DNA of 64,000 bases from Pseudomonas fluorescens (GTDB lineage: Bacteria > Pseudomonadota > Gammaproteobacteria > Pseudomonadales > Pseudomonadaceae). Numbering within the stretch: the stretch's first letter is position 1; the number at the start of each line of letters is the position of its first letter. The stretch spans positions 196,775 to 260,774 of the forward strand of contig NZ_MSDF01000025.1 of NCBI RefSeq assembly GCF_002022275.1, written 5' to 3'. This document shows positions 43,766 to 52,308 of the stretch, one piece after another. A program made the position numbers and the translations under genes. The notes under the pieces are model-generated. The model saw only the letters and a program-made list of their open reading frames with translations, was not told where the DNA came from and did no database searches.

Positions 43766-44401
43766 TTGACCAGCCCTCTTCTTGAAGCCGTAGCGCTCTC
43801 CTGTGAACGCGACCTGCGCCTGCTGTTCGAGCACCTCGAACTGCGGCTGACGGGCGGCGACATGGTGCAAGTCAGCGGCCCCAACGGCAGCGGCAAAACG
43901 AGTTTGCTGCGCCTGCTGGCGGGGTTGATGCAGCCAACGGCCGGCGAAGTTCGACTCAACGGCAAGCCTCTCACCGAGCAACGTACGGAGTTGGCCCGCA
44001 ACCTGATCTGGATCGGCCACGCCGCCGGCATCAAGGACGTGCTGACCCCTGAAGAAAACCTCAGCTGGCTAAGCGCTCTGCATCAACCGGCTTCGCGTGA
44101 TGCCATCTGGCAAGCCATGGCCGCTGTCGGCCTCAAGGGCTTTGAAGACGTTCCCTGCCACACCCTGTCCGCCGGCCAACAGCGCCGCGTGGCCCTGGCG
44201 CGTCTATATCTGCCCGGCCCGCCGCTGTGGATCCTCGACGAGCCCTTCACCGCCCTCGACAAACAGGGCGTCGCCCAACTTGAAGAACACCTGGCCCGGC
44301 ACTGTGAAAAGGGCGGTTTAGTCGTCCTTACCACTCACCACACCCTCGCACGTATGCCCACCGGTTACCGTGACCTGGATTTAGGGCGGTGGTCGGCATG
44401 A
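43766..44401 (+). CDS. ccmA: Cytochrome c maturation ABC ATPase CcmA
   Basis: CcmA powers release of haem-loaded CcmE from CcmC/CcmD. The 211-residue ATPase has Walker A GPNGSGKTSLLR, the signature TLSAGQQRRVALAR and Walker B LWILDEPFTALD. The apparent start is TTG at 43766, which gives the normal N-terminus (MTSPLLEAVALSCERD); no ATG is available nearby. It is the first gene of ccmABCDEFGHI. Confidence 0.95.
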   Translation: MTSPLLEAVALSCERDLRLLFEHLELRLTGGDMVQVSGPNGSGKTSLLRLLAGLMQPTAGEVRLNGKPLTEQRTELARNLIWIGHAAGIKDVLTPEENLSWLSALHQPASRDAIWQAMAAVGLKGFEDVPCHTLSAGQQRRVALARLYLPGPPLWILDEPFTALDKQGVAQLEEHLARHCEKGGLVVLTTHHTLARMPTGYRDLDLGRWSA

Positions 44402-45066
44402 GCGTCTTCGCCCTGTTGGTCGCCCGCGAAGCGCGGCTGTTGTGCCGTCGTCCGGCCGAGTTGGCCAACCCGCTGGTATTCTTCGCCATCGTCATCGCGC
44501 TGTTCCCGCTGGCGGTCGGCCCCGAGACTAAACTGTTGCAAACCTTGTCCCCGGGGCTGGTGTGGGTCGCGGCGCTTTTATCGGTTCTGCTCTCGCTGGA
44601 CGGGCTGTTTCGCAGTGATTTTGAAGACGGCTCCCTCGAACAGTGGGTCCTTTCGTCGCACCCTTTGCCACTTCTGGTACTGGCCAAGGTGCTGGCACAC
44701 TGGGTTTTTTCCGGCTTGGCGCTAGTCTTGCTCTCGCCGCTGCTGGCGATGATGCTGGGCTTGCCCTTTGAGTGCCTGCCCGTGTTGCTCTTGTCCTTGT
44801 TACTCGGTACGCCGGTGCTCAGCCTGTTGGGGGCGGTGGGCGCAGCGTTGACCGTTGGTTTGAAGCGGGGTGGCCTGTTGCTGGCCCTGCTGATTCTGCC
44901 TTTGTATATCCCGGTGTTGATCCTGGGCAGCGGCGCCTTGCAGGCCGCGCTCATGGGCATGCCCGCGACCGGTTACCTGCTGTGGCTTGGCAGCCTGACC
45001 GCCCTGGCGGTAACCCTGACACCCTTTGCTATAGCGGCTGGCCTGAAGATCAGCGTCGGCGAATAA
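44398..45066 (+). CDS. ccmB: Haem exporter permease CcmB
   Basis: The 222-residue inner-membrane protein has six spans and partners CcmA. Features are VFALLVAREARLLCRRPAELANPLVFF and the SDFEDGSLEQWVLS motif. Its ATG overlaps the ccmA stop (ATGA). Confidence 0.95.
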   Translation: MSVFALLVAREARLLCRRPAELANPLVFFAIVIALFPLAVGPETKLLQTLSPGLVWVAALLSVLLSLDGLFRSDFEDGSLEQWVLSSHPLPLLVLAKVLAHWVFSGLALVLLSPLLAMMLGLPFECLPVLLLSLLLGTPVLSLLGAVGAALTVGLKRGGLLLALLILPLYIPVLILGSGALQAALMGMPATGYLLWLGSLTALAVTLTPFAIAAGLKISVGE

Positions 45067-45142
45067 TGAGGTCTGGCTAAGCGTTATATGTTTAGCCAGT
45101 AAAGACCCTTAGAGCTTCCTGCCAAGACAGGAAGCCACCGTG

Positions 45143-45910
45143 ATGGAAACAGCAATGAACTGGACCTGGTTTCACAAGCTCGGCTCGCCCAAATGGTTTT
45201 ACGGCATCAGCGGCAAACTGCTGCCGTGGCTGAGTATCGCCGCTATCTTGCTGATCGGTATCGGCCTGGTCTGGGGCCTGGCTTTCGCGCCGCCGGACTA
45301 CCAGCAAGGCAACAGTTTTCGCATCATCTATATCCACGTGCCCACCGCGATGCTGGCCCAGTCCTGCTACGTGATGATGGCCGTGTGCGGCGTGGTCGGC
45401 CTGGTCTGGAAGATGAAAATCGCCGACGTCGCCCTGCAATGCGCCGCGCCCATCGGAGCCTGGATGACCGCCGTGGCGCTGGTCACCGGCGCGATCTGGG
45501 GCAAACCGACCTGGGGTTCATGGTGGGTGTGGGACGCGCGGCTCACCTCCATGCTGATTCTGCTGTTCCTCTACTTCGGCCTGATCGCCCTGGGCAATGC
45601 CATCAGCAACCGCGACAGCGCCGCCAAGGCCTGCGCGGTGCTGGCCATCGTCGGTGTGATCAACATCCCGATCATCAAATACTCGGTGGAGTGGTGGAAC
45701 ACCCTGCACCAGGGCGCCACGTTCACCCTCACCGAAAAACCGGCCATGCCCGTGGAAATGTGGGCGCCGCTGCTGCTGATGGTGCTGGGATTCTACTGTT
45801 TCTTCGGCGCCGTGCTGCTGATGCGCATGCGCCTTGAAGTGCTCAAGCGTGAAGCCCGCGCCAGTTGGGTCAAAGCCGAAGTGCACGCCTGCCTGGGAGC
45901 CCGTGGATGA
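45143..45910 (+). CDS. ccmC: Haem-handling protein CcmC
   Basis: CcmC loads haem onto CcmE. The 255-residue protein has six spans, the tryptophan-rich WGKPTWGSWWVWDARLTS motif facing the periplasm, and flanking histidines in IIYIHVPTAM and WWNTLHQGATF. ATG 45143 is chosen for AGGAAG at eight-base spacing; GTG 45140 and ATG 45155 are alternatives. It overlaps ccmD (ATGA). Confidence 0.95.
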   Translation: METAMNWTWFHKLGSPKWFYGISGKLLPWLSIAAILLIGIGLVWGLAFAPPDYQQGNSFRIIYIHVPTAMLAQSCYVMMAVCGVVGLVWKMKIADVALQCAAPIGAWMTAVALVTGAIWGKPTWGSWWVWDARLTSMLILLFLYFGLIALGNAISNRDSAAKACAVLAIVGVINIPIIKYSVEWWNTLHQGATFTLTEKPAMPVEMWAPLLLMVLGFYCFFGAVLLMRMRLEVLKREARASWVKAEVHACLGARG

Positions 45911-46083
45911 ACTTTGCGTCTTTCAGTGATTTTCTCGCCATGGGCCATCATGGCCTGTATGTCTGGACGGCTTATGGCATCTGTTTGGCAGTGCTGGCCC
46001 TCAACGTCGCCGCGCCGATCCTGGCCCGCAAGCGTTACCTGCAACAAGAGGCGCGTCGTTTGCGCCGGGAGACCGATAAGTGA
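45907..46083 (+). CDS. ccmD: Cytochrome c maturation protein CcmD
   Basis: The 58-residue single-span protein stabilises the CcmABC complex. It has the family pattern FLAMGHHGLYVWTAYG followed by a hydrophobic span and a basic tail (RKRYLQQEARRLRRE). It overlaps ccmC and ccmE. Confidence 0.93.
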   Translation: MNFASFSDFLAMGHHGLYVWTAYGICLAVLALNVAAPILARKRYLQQEARRLRRETDK

Positions 46084-46535
46084 ATCCGCTGCGTAGAAAG
46101 CGTTTGTTGATCATCCTGGCCATTCTGGCCGGGGTGAGTATTGCCGTGGCCCTGGCGATGAGCGCCCTGCGGGAGAACATCAACCTGTTCTACACCCCGA
46201 CGCAAATTGCCAACGGCGAAGCCCCGGTGGGCACGCGCATCCGTGCCGGCGGCATGGTGGAGAAGGGCTCGCTGAAGCGTTCGTCCGACTCCCTCGACGT
46301 GACCTTCGTCGTCACCGACTTCAGCAAGGCCGTGACCATCACCTACCGCGGCATCCTCCCGGACCTGTTCCGCGAAGGCCAGGGCATCGTCGCCCTGGGC
46401 AAGCTCAACGCCGACGGCGTAGTCGTCGCTGACGAAGTGCTGGCCAAGCACGACGAAAAATACATGCCGCCGGAAGTCACCAAGGCGTTGAAAGACAGCG
46501 GCCAAACTGCCCCGACCCCAGCCAAGGAGGGCTAA
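46080..46535 (+). CDS. ccmE: Haem chaperone CcmE
   Basis: CcmE binds haem covalently and delivers it to CcmF. The 151-residue protein has an N-terminal membrane anchor (8-30) and the haem-binding motif VLAKHDEKYMPPE with the attachment histidine near residue 124, plus GGMVEKGS and FREGQGIVALG. It starts with GTG at 46080 overlapping ccmD. Confidence 0.95.
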   Translation: MNPLRRKRLLIILAILAGVSIAVALAMSALRENINLFYTPTQIANGEAPVGTRIRAGGMVEKGSLKRSSDSLDVTFVVTDFSKAVTITYRGILPDLFREGQGIVALGKLNADGVVVADEVLAKHDEKYMPPEVTKALKDSGQTAPTPAKEG

Positions 46536-46538
46536 GTC

Positions 46539-48527
46539 ATGACCTCAGCACTGTTTATTCCCGAGTTGGGCCAGTTGGCGATGATCCTCGCCCTGTGCTT
46601 TGCCATCGTTCAGGCCGTGGTCCCGTTGCTCGGCGCCTGGCGCGGTGACCGCCTGTGGATGAGCCTTGCGCAGCCGGCGGCTTGGGGTCAGTTTGCGTTT
46701 CTGGTGTTCGCGTTTGGTTGCCTGACGTATGCCTTTATGACCGACGACTTTTCCGTCGCCTACGTCGCCAATAACTCCAACAGCGCGCTGCCGTGGTATT
46801 ACAAGTTCAGCGCCGTGTGGGGCGCTCACGAAGGCTCGTTGCTGCTGTGGGCGTTGATCCTCGGCGGCTGGACCTTCGCCGTGTCGGTATTCTCGCGCCA
46901 ACTGCCGCAGGTCATGCTGGCCCGGGTGCTGGCGGTGATGGGCATGATCAGCATCGGCTTCCTGCTGTTCCTGATCATGACCTCCAACCCGTTCACCCGC
47001 ATCCTGCCGCAGATCCCGGCGAACGGGCACGACCTCAACCCCTTGCTGCAAGACATCGGCCTGATCGTGCACCCGCCGATGCTCTACATGGGTTACGTCG
47101 GTTTCTCGGTGGCCTTCGCCTTCGCCATTGCCGCGTTGCTCGGCGGGCGTCTCGATGCGGCCTGGGCACGCTGGTCGCGGCCGTGGACCATCGTCGCCTG
47201 GGCCTTCCTCGGCATCGGCATCACCTTGGGTTCGTGGTGGGCTTACTACGAACTCGGCTGGGGTGGGTGGTGGTTCTGGGACCCGGTGGAAAACGCCTCG
47301 TTCATGCCATGGCTGGTCGGCACCGCGTTGATTCACTCGCTGGCCGTTACCGAAAAACGCGGTGTGTTCAAAAGCTGGACCGTGTTGCTGGCGATTGCGG
47401 CGTTTTCCCTCAGCCTGCTCGGTACGTTCCTCGTGCGCTCGGGCGTGTTGACCTCGGTGCATGCGTTCGCCTCCGACCCGGAGCGTGGCGTGTTTATCCT
47501 GATCTTCCTGCTGTTTGTGGTCGGCGGTTCCCTGACCTTGTTCGCCCTGCGCGCGCCAGTGGTCAAGAGTCAGGTCGGCTTCAACCTGTGGTCGCGGGAA
47601 ACCCTGTTGCTGGGTAACAACCTGGTGCTGGTGGTCGCCGCGTCAATGATCTTGCTCGGCACCCTTTATCCGCTAGCGTTGGATGCCCTCAGTGGCGCCA
47701 AGCTGTCCGTCGGCCCGCCGTATTTCAACGCGTTGTTTATCCCGTTGATGGGCCTGTTGATGGTGGTGATGGCCGTCGGCATGTTGGTGCGCTGGAAAGA
47801 CACCCCGGTGAAATGGCTGGCCGGCATGCTGATGCCGGTGCTGCTCGGCAGCGTGGCCCTGGCGGTGATCGCCGGGTTCGCTTACGGCGACTTCAACTGG
47901 GCAGTCCTCGCGACCTTCCTGCTCGCGGCCTGGGTGTTGCTGGCCGGCGTGCGCGACATCTTCGACAAGACCCGCCACAAAGGCCTGATCAAAGGCTTGC
48001 CAAGCCTGACTCGCAGCTATTGGGGCATGCAGATTGCGCATATCGGCATCGCCGTGTGCGCCCTCGGCGTGGTGCTGTCCAGCCAGAACAGCGCCGAGCG
48101 CGACCTGCGCCTGGCGCCGGGCGAATCGATGGACCTGGCCGGTTACCACTTCATCTTCGAAGGCGCCAAGCACTTCGAAGGTCCGAACTTCACGTCAGAC
48201 AAAGGCACTGTGCGTGTAGTCCGTAACGGCAAGGAAATCGCCGTGCTGCACCCGGAAAAACGCCTGTACACCGTGCAAAGTTCGATGATGACCGAAGCCG
48301 GTATCGACGCCGGTTTCACTCGCGACCTCTATGTGGCGCTGGGTGAACCCTTGGGCGACGGCGCCTGGGCGGTGCGCGTGCATGTGAAACCGTTTGTGCG
48401 CTGGATCTGGTTCGGCGGGCTGCTCACAGGCTTTGGTGGTTTGCTCGCCGCGCTGGACCGGCGTTATCGGGTCAAGGTCAAGAGCCGGGTGCGTGAAGCC
48501 CTCGGCCTGCAAGGGGCGCCGGTATGA
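46539..48527 (+). CDS. ccmF: Cytochrome c haem lyase subunit CcmF
   Basis: The 662-residue polytopic protein catalyses haem attachment to apocytochrome c with CcmH. It has the WWD domain GWGGWWFWDPVENASFMPWL near residue 235 and periplasmic histidines in HEGSLLLW, VHPPMLYMG and LIHSLAV. Full family length. Its stop overlaps the dsbE start (ATGA). Confidence 0.96.
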   Translation: MTSALFIPELGQLAMILALCFAIVQAVVPLLGAWRGDRLWMSLAQPAAWGQFAFLVFAFGCLTYAFMTDDFSVAYVANNSNSALPWYYKFSAVWGAHEGSLLLWALILGGWTFAVSVFSRQLPQVMLARVLAVMGMISIGFLLFLIMTSNPFTRILPQIPANGHDLNPLLQDIGLIVHPPMLYMGYVGFSVAFAFAIAALLGGRLDAAWARWSRPWTIVAWAFLGIGITLGSWWAYYELGWGGWWFWDPVENASFMPWLVGTALIHSLAVTEKRGVFKSWTVLLAIAAFSLSLLGTFLVRSGVLTSVHAFASDPERGVFILIFLLFVVGGSLTLFALRAPVVKSQVGFNLWSRETLLLGNNLVLVVAASMILLGTLYPLALDALSGAKLSVGPPYFNALFIPLMGLLMVVMAVGMLVRWKDTPVKWLAGMLMPVLLGSVALAVIAGFAYGDFNWAVLATFLLAAWVLLAGVRDIFDKTRHKGLIKGLPSLTRSYWGMQIAHIGIAVCALGVVLSSQNSAERDLRLAPGESMDLAGYHFIFEGAKHFEGPNFTSDKGTVRVVRNGKEIAVLHPEKRLYTVQSSMMTEAGIDAGFTRDLYVALGEPLGDGAWAVRVHVKPFVRWIWFGGLLTGFGGLLAALDRRYRVKVKSRVREALGLQGAPV

Positions 48528-49060
48528 AGCGTTGGTTGATGGTTGTACCGCTGGCGATGTTTTTGGTGGTGGCGGTGTTCTTGTATCGCGGCTTGTACCT
48601 GGACCCGGCCGAGTTGCCGTCGGCGATGATCGGCAAGCAATTCCCGGCGTTCTCGTTGCCGACGGTGCAGGGCGACAAAACCCTGACCCAGGCCGACCTG
48701 TTGGGCAAACCGGCACTGGTCAACGTGTGGGGCACCTGGTGCATTTCCTGCCGCGTTGAACACCCGGTGCTGAACAAGCTGGCCGAGAAAGGCGTGGTGA
48801 TCTACGGCATCAACTACAAGGACGACAACGCCGCCGCGCTGAAATGGCTGGCGGAGTTCCACAACCCGTATCAGCTGGATATTCGCGACGAAGACGGCAA
48901 CCTCGGCCTGAACCTCGGCGTGTACGGCGCCCCGGAAACCTTCTTCATCGACGCCAAGGGCGTGATCCGCGACAAGTACGTCGGCGTGATCGACGAAGTG
49001 GTCTGGCGCGAACAACTCGCCGCCAAATACCAGGCCTTGGTCGATGAGACCAAACCATGA
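48524..49060 (+). CDS. ccmG: Thiol:disulfide reductase CcmG/DsbE
   Basis: The 178-residue membrane-anchored thioredoxin reduces apocytochrome CxxCH cysteines in the periplasm. The active site is GTWCISCRVEHP; the family GVYGAPETFFID loop with cis-proline is present. It overlaps both neighbours by four bases. Confidence 0.95.
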   Translation: MKRWLMVVPLAMFLVVAVFLYRGLYLDPAELPSAMIGKQFPAFSLPTVQGDKTLTQADLLGKPALVNVWGTWCISCRVEHPVLNKLAEKGVVIYGINYKDDNAAALKWLAEFHNPYQLDIRDEDGNLGLNLGVYGAPETFFIDAKGVIRDKYVGVIDEVVWREQLAAKYQALVDETKP

Positions 49061-49530
49061 AGCGTTTGTTAGCCGCTGCGGTGCTGGCGCTGGGTTTGGT
49101 CGGTGTGGCCCACGCCGCCATCGATACGTACGAATTCGCCAAAGAGGGTGACCGTGAGCGTTTTCGCGAGCTGACCAAGGAACTGCGCTGCCCCAAGTGC
49201 CAGAACCAGGACATCGCCGACTCCAACGCGCCGATCGCTGCCGACCTGCGCAAGGAGATCTTCCGCATGCTGGGGGAGGGCAAGGACAACCAGCAGATCA
49301 TCGACTTCATGGTCGACCGCTACGGTGATTTCGTGCGCTACAAACCGGCTCTCACCGGCAAAACCGCGCTGCTTTGGTTCGGCCCCGCCGGGCTGTTGCT
49401 GGCGGGTGTGGTGGTGATGGCCGTGATCGTGCGCCGCCGCCGCGCCGCACCGACTGATGGTTCCGACGCGCTATCCCCTGACGAGCGCAAACGCCTCGAC
49501 CAATTGCTGGACACCAAGACTGATGATTGA
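49057..49530 (+). CDS. ccmH: Cytochrome c maturation protein CcmH (CycL)
   Basis: The 157-residue protein has a signal peptide (cleavage near AHA|AI), the redox motif LRCPKCQNQDIADSNAPIA and one membrane span near 103-125. It presents apocytochrome to CcmF. Here CcmH is separate from CcmI, as usual in Pseudomonas. Confidence 0.95.
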   Translation: MKRLLAAAVLALGLVGVAHAAIDTYEFAKEGDRERFRELTKELRCPKCQNQDIADSNAPIAADLRKEIFRMLGEGKDNQQIIDFMVDRYGDFVRYKPALTGKTALLWFGPAGLLLAGVVVMAVIVRRRRAAPTDGSDALSPDERKRLDQLLDTKTDD

Positions 49531-50710
49531 TTTTTGGCTCGCAGCAGGGTTGCTGCTCCTGATTGCCCTGAGTTTCCTGTTGATCCCTATGTTGCGCGGC
49601 CGCCGTGCCCAGCGTGAAGAGGACCGCACCGCGCTGAACGTGGCGCTGTATCAGGAACGCGTCGCCGAGCTGCAAGTTCAGCAGGACGAAGGCGTGCTGA
49701 ATAACGCGCAACTCGACACCGGCCGCGCCGAAGCCGCGCGCGAATTGCTCGCCGACACCGAAGGTGTGGAAAAGCCCCGCGAGTCGCGTCTGGGCAAGCC
49801 ATTGCCATTGTTGGCGGCGTTTCTGGTGCCGGTCCTGGGCGTTGCGCTGTACCTGCATTACGGCGCCAGCGACAAGGTCGAACTGACGCGCGAATTCTCT
49901 CAGCCGCCGGTGTCCATCGAAGACATGACCCGCCGCCTGGAACGTGCCGCCGCCGCGCAGCCGGATTCGCCCGAAGGCCTGTACTTCCTCGGTCGCGCCT
50001 ACATGGCTCAAGACCGTTCCGCCGATGCGGCGAAAATCTTCGAGCGCACCGTGGCCCTGGCCGGTCGCCAGCCGGAACTGCTCGGCCAGTGGGCGCAGGC
50101 GCAGTACTTTGCCGACGATAAACAGTGGTCGCCCAAAGTGCAGGCGCTGACGGACGAAGCGTTGAAGCTCGATCCGAAGGAAGTCACCAGCCTCGGCTTG
50201 CTGGGTATCGCCGCGTTTGAAGGGCAGCGTTACCAGGAAGCGATCGACTACTGGAACCGCCTGCTGGCCCAACTGCCACCGGACGACAACTCCCGCGCCG
50301 CGCTGCAAGGCGGCATCGACCGTGCCGCCGAGAAGCTCAAGGAAAGTGGCGGTACTGTCGCGCCTCAGAAAACCGCGATGAAAGTGCGTGTGGACCTGGC
50401 GCCCGACGTAAAAGCCAAAGCCCTGCCCACCGACAGCGTGTTCATCTTCGCCCGCGCCGTGAACGGCCCACCGGCACCGCTGGCCGCCAAGCGCGTCACC
50501 GTCGCCGAGCTGCCGATCACCGTTGAACTGGGCGATGCCGACGCGATGATGCCGCAGTTGAAACTGTCGAACTTCCCCGAAGTCCAACTGGTTGCGCGCA
50601 TATCCCGGGCCGGTCAGCCGACCACTGGCGAGTGGATCGGCCGCAGCCAACCGTTGGCCAGCACCACCACTGCCCTGCAGCAGCTGACCATCGACAGTCC
50701 GGATAAGTAA
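49523..50710 (+). CDS. ccmI: Apocytochrome c chaperone CcmI (CycH)
   Basis: The 395-residue protein has two N-terminal spans (about 3-22 and 94-114), a cytoplasmic leucine-zipper-like loop (YQERVAELQVQQDEGVL) and periplasmic TPR repeats (PEGLYFLGRAYMAQDRSADAAKIFERTV and following) plus a C-terminal beta domain. It binds the C-terminal helix of apocytochrome c. Its ATG overlaps the ccmH stop by eight bases. Confidence 0.94.
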   Translation: MIDFWLAAGLLLLIALSFLLIPMLRGRRAQREEDRTALNVALYQERVAELQVQQDEGVLNNAQLDTGRAEAARELLADTEGVEKPRESRLGKPLPLLAAFLVPVLGVALYLHYGASDKVELTREFSQPPVSIEDMTRRLERAAAAQPDSPEGLYFLGRAYMAQDRSADAAKIFERTVALAGRQPELLGQWAQAQYFADDKQWSPKVQALTDEALKLDPKEVTSLGLLGIAAFEGQRYQEAIDYWNRLLAQLPPDDNSRAALQGGIDRAAEKLKESGGTVAPQKTAMKVRVDLAPDVKAKALPTDSVFIFARAVNGPPAPLAAKRVTVAELPITVELGDADAMMPQLKLSNFPEVQLVARISRAGQPTTGEWIGRSQPLASTTTALQQLTIDSPDK

Positions 50711-50726
50711 ATCGAGGAAAACGCCC

Positions 50727-51119
50727 ATGACCGCATTTGCACGCATCACCCTGCTCAGCCTGGTACTCGGCTTGAGCGCTTGTGCGGTCCACCGGCCACC
50801 TCCCGGGCCCACCGGCCCGACCATCCCGTCGTCCGGCCCGTCGACCCAGCCAAGCACCAAACCTTCCGGCCCGGTCACGCCGCCGAAACCCGTGCCAAGC
50901 TCCTCGCCCACCTTCGCCCCGCCACCGGGCGCCGTCAGCCATTGGGACGGCAAAATGCAGGTGTATGTGCTGGAAGAACAGCCCGACACCTTCTACCGCC
51001 AGCGCACGTACTACCGCTGGAGCAACGGCTGGAGCCGCTCGATCAGCCCGAACGGGCCGTGGGAAGAAACCAACGTGCAAGGCGTTCCGCCGGGCTTGAG
51101 CAAGCAATACGCACAATAA
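50727..51119 (+). CDS. Proline-rich lipoprotein of unknown function
   Basis: The 130-residue protein has a lipoprotein signal with lipobox GLSAC (cysteine near 19), a Pro/Ser/Thr-rich segment of about 45 residues, and a C-terminal domain WDGKMQVYVLEEQPDTFYRQRTYYRWSNGWSRSISPNGPWEETNVQGVPPGL. It follows ccmI by 16 bases and precedes the operon terminator, so it is probably cotranscribed with ccm. No function is known to me. Confidence 0.85.
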   Translation: MTAFARITLLSLVLGLSACAVHRPPPGPTGPTIPSSGPSTQPSTKPSGPVTPPKPVPSSSPTFAPPPGAVSHWDGKMQVYVLEEQPDTFYRQRTYYRWSNGWSRSISPNGPWEETNVQGVPPGLSKQYAQ

Positions 51120-51121
51120 AA

Positions 51122-51149
51122 AAAGGCGACCTTTATAGGTCGCCTTTTT
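51122..51149 (+). terminator. Intrinsic terminator ending the ccm transcript
   Basis: AAAGGCGACC/GGTCGCCTTT stem with a seven-base loop and a following T-run; A-rich on the left side. Confidence 0.9.
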
Positions 51150-51534
51150 CATACCCGTGAAATGCATTCTTGCATCCACTGAAGCTCAAATGTGGGAGCG
51201 GGCTTGCTCGCGAATGCGGTGGTTCAGCTGGCTAATACAGTGACTGACACACCGCCTTTTGATCGTTCCCACGCTCCGCGTGGGAATGCATCCCGTGACG
51301 CTCCGCGTCACCTTGGCGCAAGACTCAAACCTGAGGGACGCAGAGCGTCCCAGGCGGCATTCCCACGCAGAGCGTTGGAACGATCATCATGGCCGTGGAA
51401 CCCCATTCCTCCATCCAATGAAGATCAACTGTGGGAGCTGGCTTGCCTGCGATAGCATTGTGTCAGCCAACTATCTGCCAGCTGACCCACCGCCATCGCA
51501 GGCAAGCCAGCTCCCACAGGGGATCACCGTGCCA
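51150..51534. repeat. Repeat cluster: half REP, long CGTTCCCACGC palindrome, REP doublet
   Basis: This gene-free stretch holds three repeats in series. A single REP arm TGTGGGAGCGGGCTTGCTCG lies at about 51191-51213. A different palindromic repeat spans about 51258-51394, with outer arms GATCGTTCCCACGCTCCGCG and CGCAGAGCGTTGGAACGATC and inner GACGCTCCGCGTC and GGGACGCAGAGCGTCCC dyads. A complete ctggcttgcc REP doublet is at 51430-51518. No ORF is supported. Confidence 0.85.
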
Positions 51535-51810
51535 TCAAGCTATGGGACATTCCCGATTGAGCGCTTCATTCACCAACAACTGCGCAATCTCAATCATCTG
51601 CACCACCGCCAGCACCTGCTTGCGGCCTGAGCCACCCAGATGTTCAGCGCAGTCGTACGCACAGACAGTGGCCGACTCAAGCATCTCGCTGGCGTTGCTC
51701 AAGGCAACTTCAGTACTGAGGCCGGGGCGGACGGTGAAGATCACTTCGGGTGGTGTTTGTGGCGTGTTATCCGAGGTGGATAACAGTGTGTCAGGCGTAA
51801 CTTTTTTCAT
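51535..51810 (-). CDS. DUF3077/DUF6124-type small protein
   Basis: The 91-residue protein begins MKKVTPDTLLSTSDNTPQ, the typical start of a Pseudomonas small-protein family, and continues FTVRPGLSTEVALSNASEMLESATVCAYDCAEHLGGSGRKQVLAVVQMIEIAQLLVNEAL, a helical core with two cysteines. Function is unknown; pseudomonads often carry several copies. CGGAGCATCCGT precedes the ATG. The 500 bases upstream hold a structured tandem element. Confidence 0.85.
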   Translation of the reverse strand: MKKVTPDTLLSTSDNTPQTPPEVIFTVRPGLSTEVALSNASEMLESATVCAYDCAEHLGGSGRKQVLAVVQMIEIAQLLVNEALNRECPIA

Positions 51811-52308
51811 ACGGATGCTCCGTGAGTTATGAAAAAAGCGTCCACTAAAGGCAATGGGCGCTTGTGCGCCTGGATCATTTCGGGCTTCCACACCCGGCCG
51901 CTGATTTTGCAGCGACTTGCGAAGGTTAGCGGTGAGGTTTGATCAGACGCAACCCGAAAACTATGTAGGGCATATCTCCACGTCTAGTTGATGATCACAG
52001 CCACACGGCGTAAGGAGGCGACTGCACACAGGGTGGTAGACCGGTCATAGAAACCCGGCAGGCCTAAGCCTCCCATGCACAGCCGCCACAAAGAAGCCTG
52101 AAAAAAGGTGAGCCGTACGCAGGTTGGTCGACCGGGGAATGGAAACCCGACAGGGACAAGCCCTCCTGCGTGCGGCTCGGGCGACATAGTGAACATTGGA
52201 TAAAGAATGAGGTGTAGGGAAAGTCTGGCATCGGGACGCGTCAAGTCGAGGCTGGCGATGCACGACAGTTGCTACTATCCCTTTCTCCCTTCAATGAGAT
52301 GAACCCTC
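51811..52308 (-). ncRNA. Gene-free leader with two tandem structured elements (candidate cis RNA or sRNA)
   Basis: No convincing gene lies here; a minus-strand open frame at 51984-52244 simply runs through the repeats. Two related units are present at about 52017-52087 and 52111-52177. Both share, on the minus strand, AGG-loop-CCT, CGGGTTTC-N-AT and CCGGTC-N-ACC and are closed by long stems. The closing stem of the first unit has 13 consecutive pairs including four G-U pairs possible only in minus-strand RNA. This favours an RNA made in the direction of the DUF3077/DUF6124 gene. Promoter not identified. Confidence 0.5.

Noticed and set aside
49352..50989. 545-codon minus-strand frame opposite ccmI
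   Set aside because: It is a shadow of ccmI and the proline-rich lipoprotein gene; it is low in recognisable domains and starts inside an unrelated gene.
51984..52244. Minus-strand open frame of 86 codons running through the tandem elements
   Set aside because: It follows the repeat units and has no ribosome site. Base pairing explains the sequence better than coding, although a peptide cannot be fully excluded.
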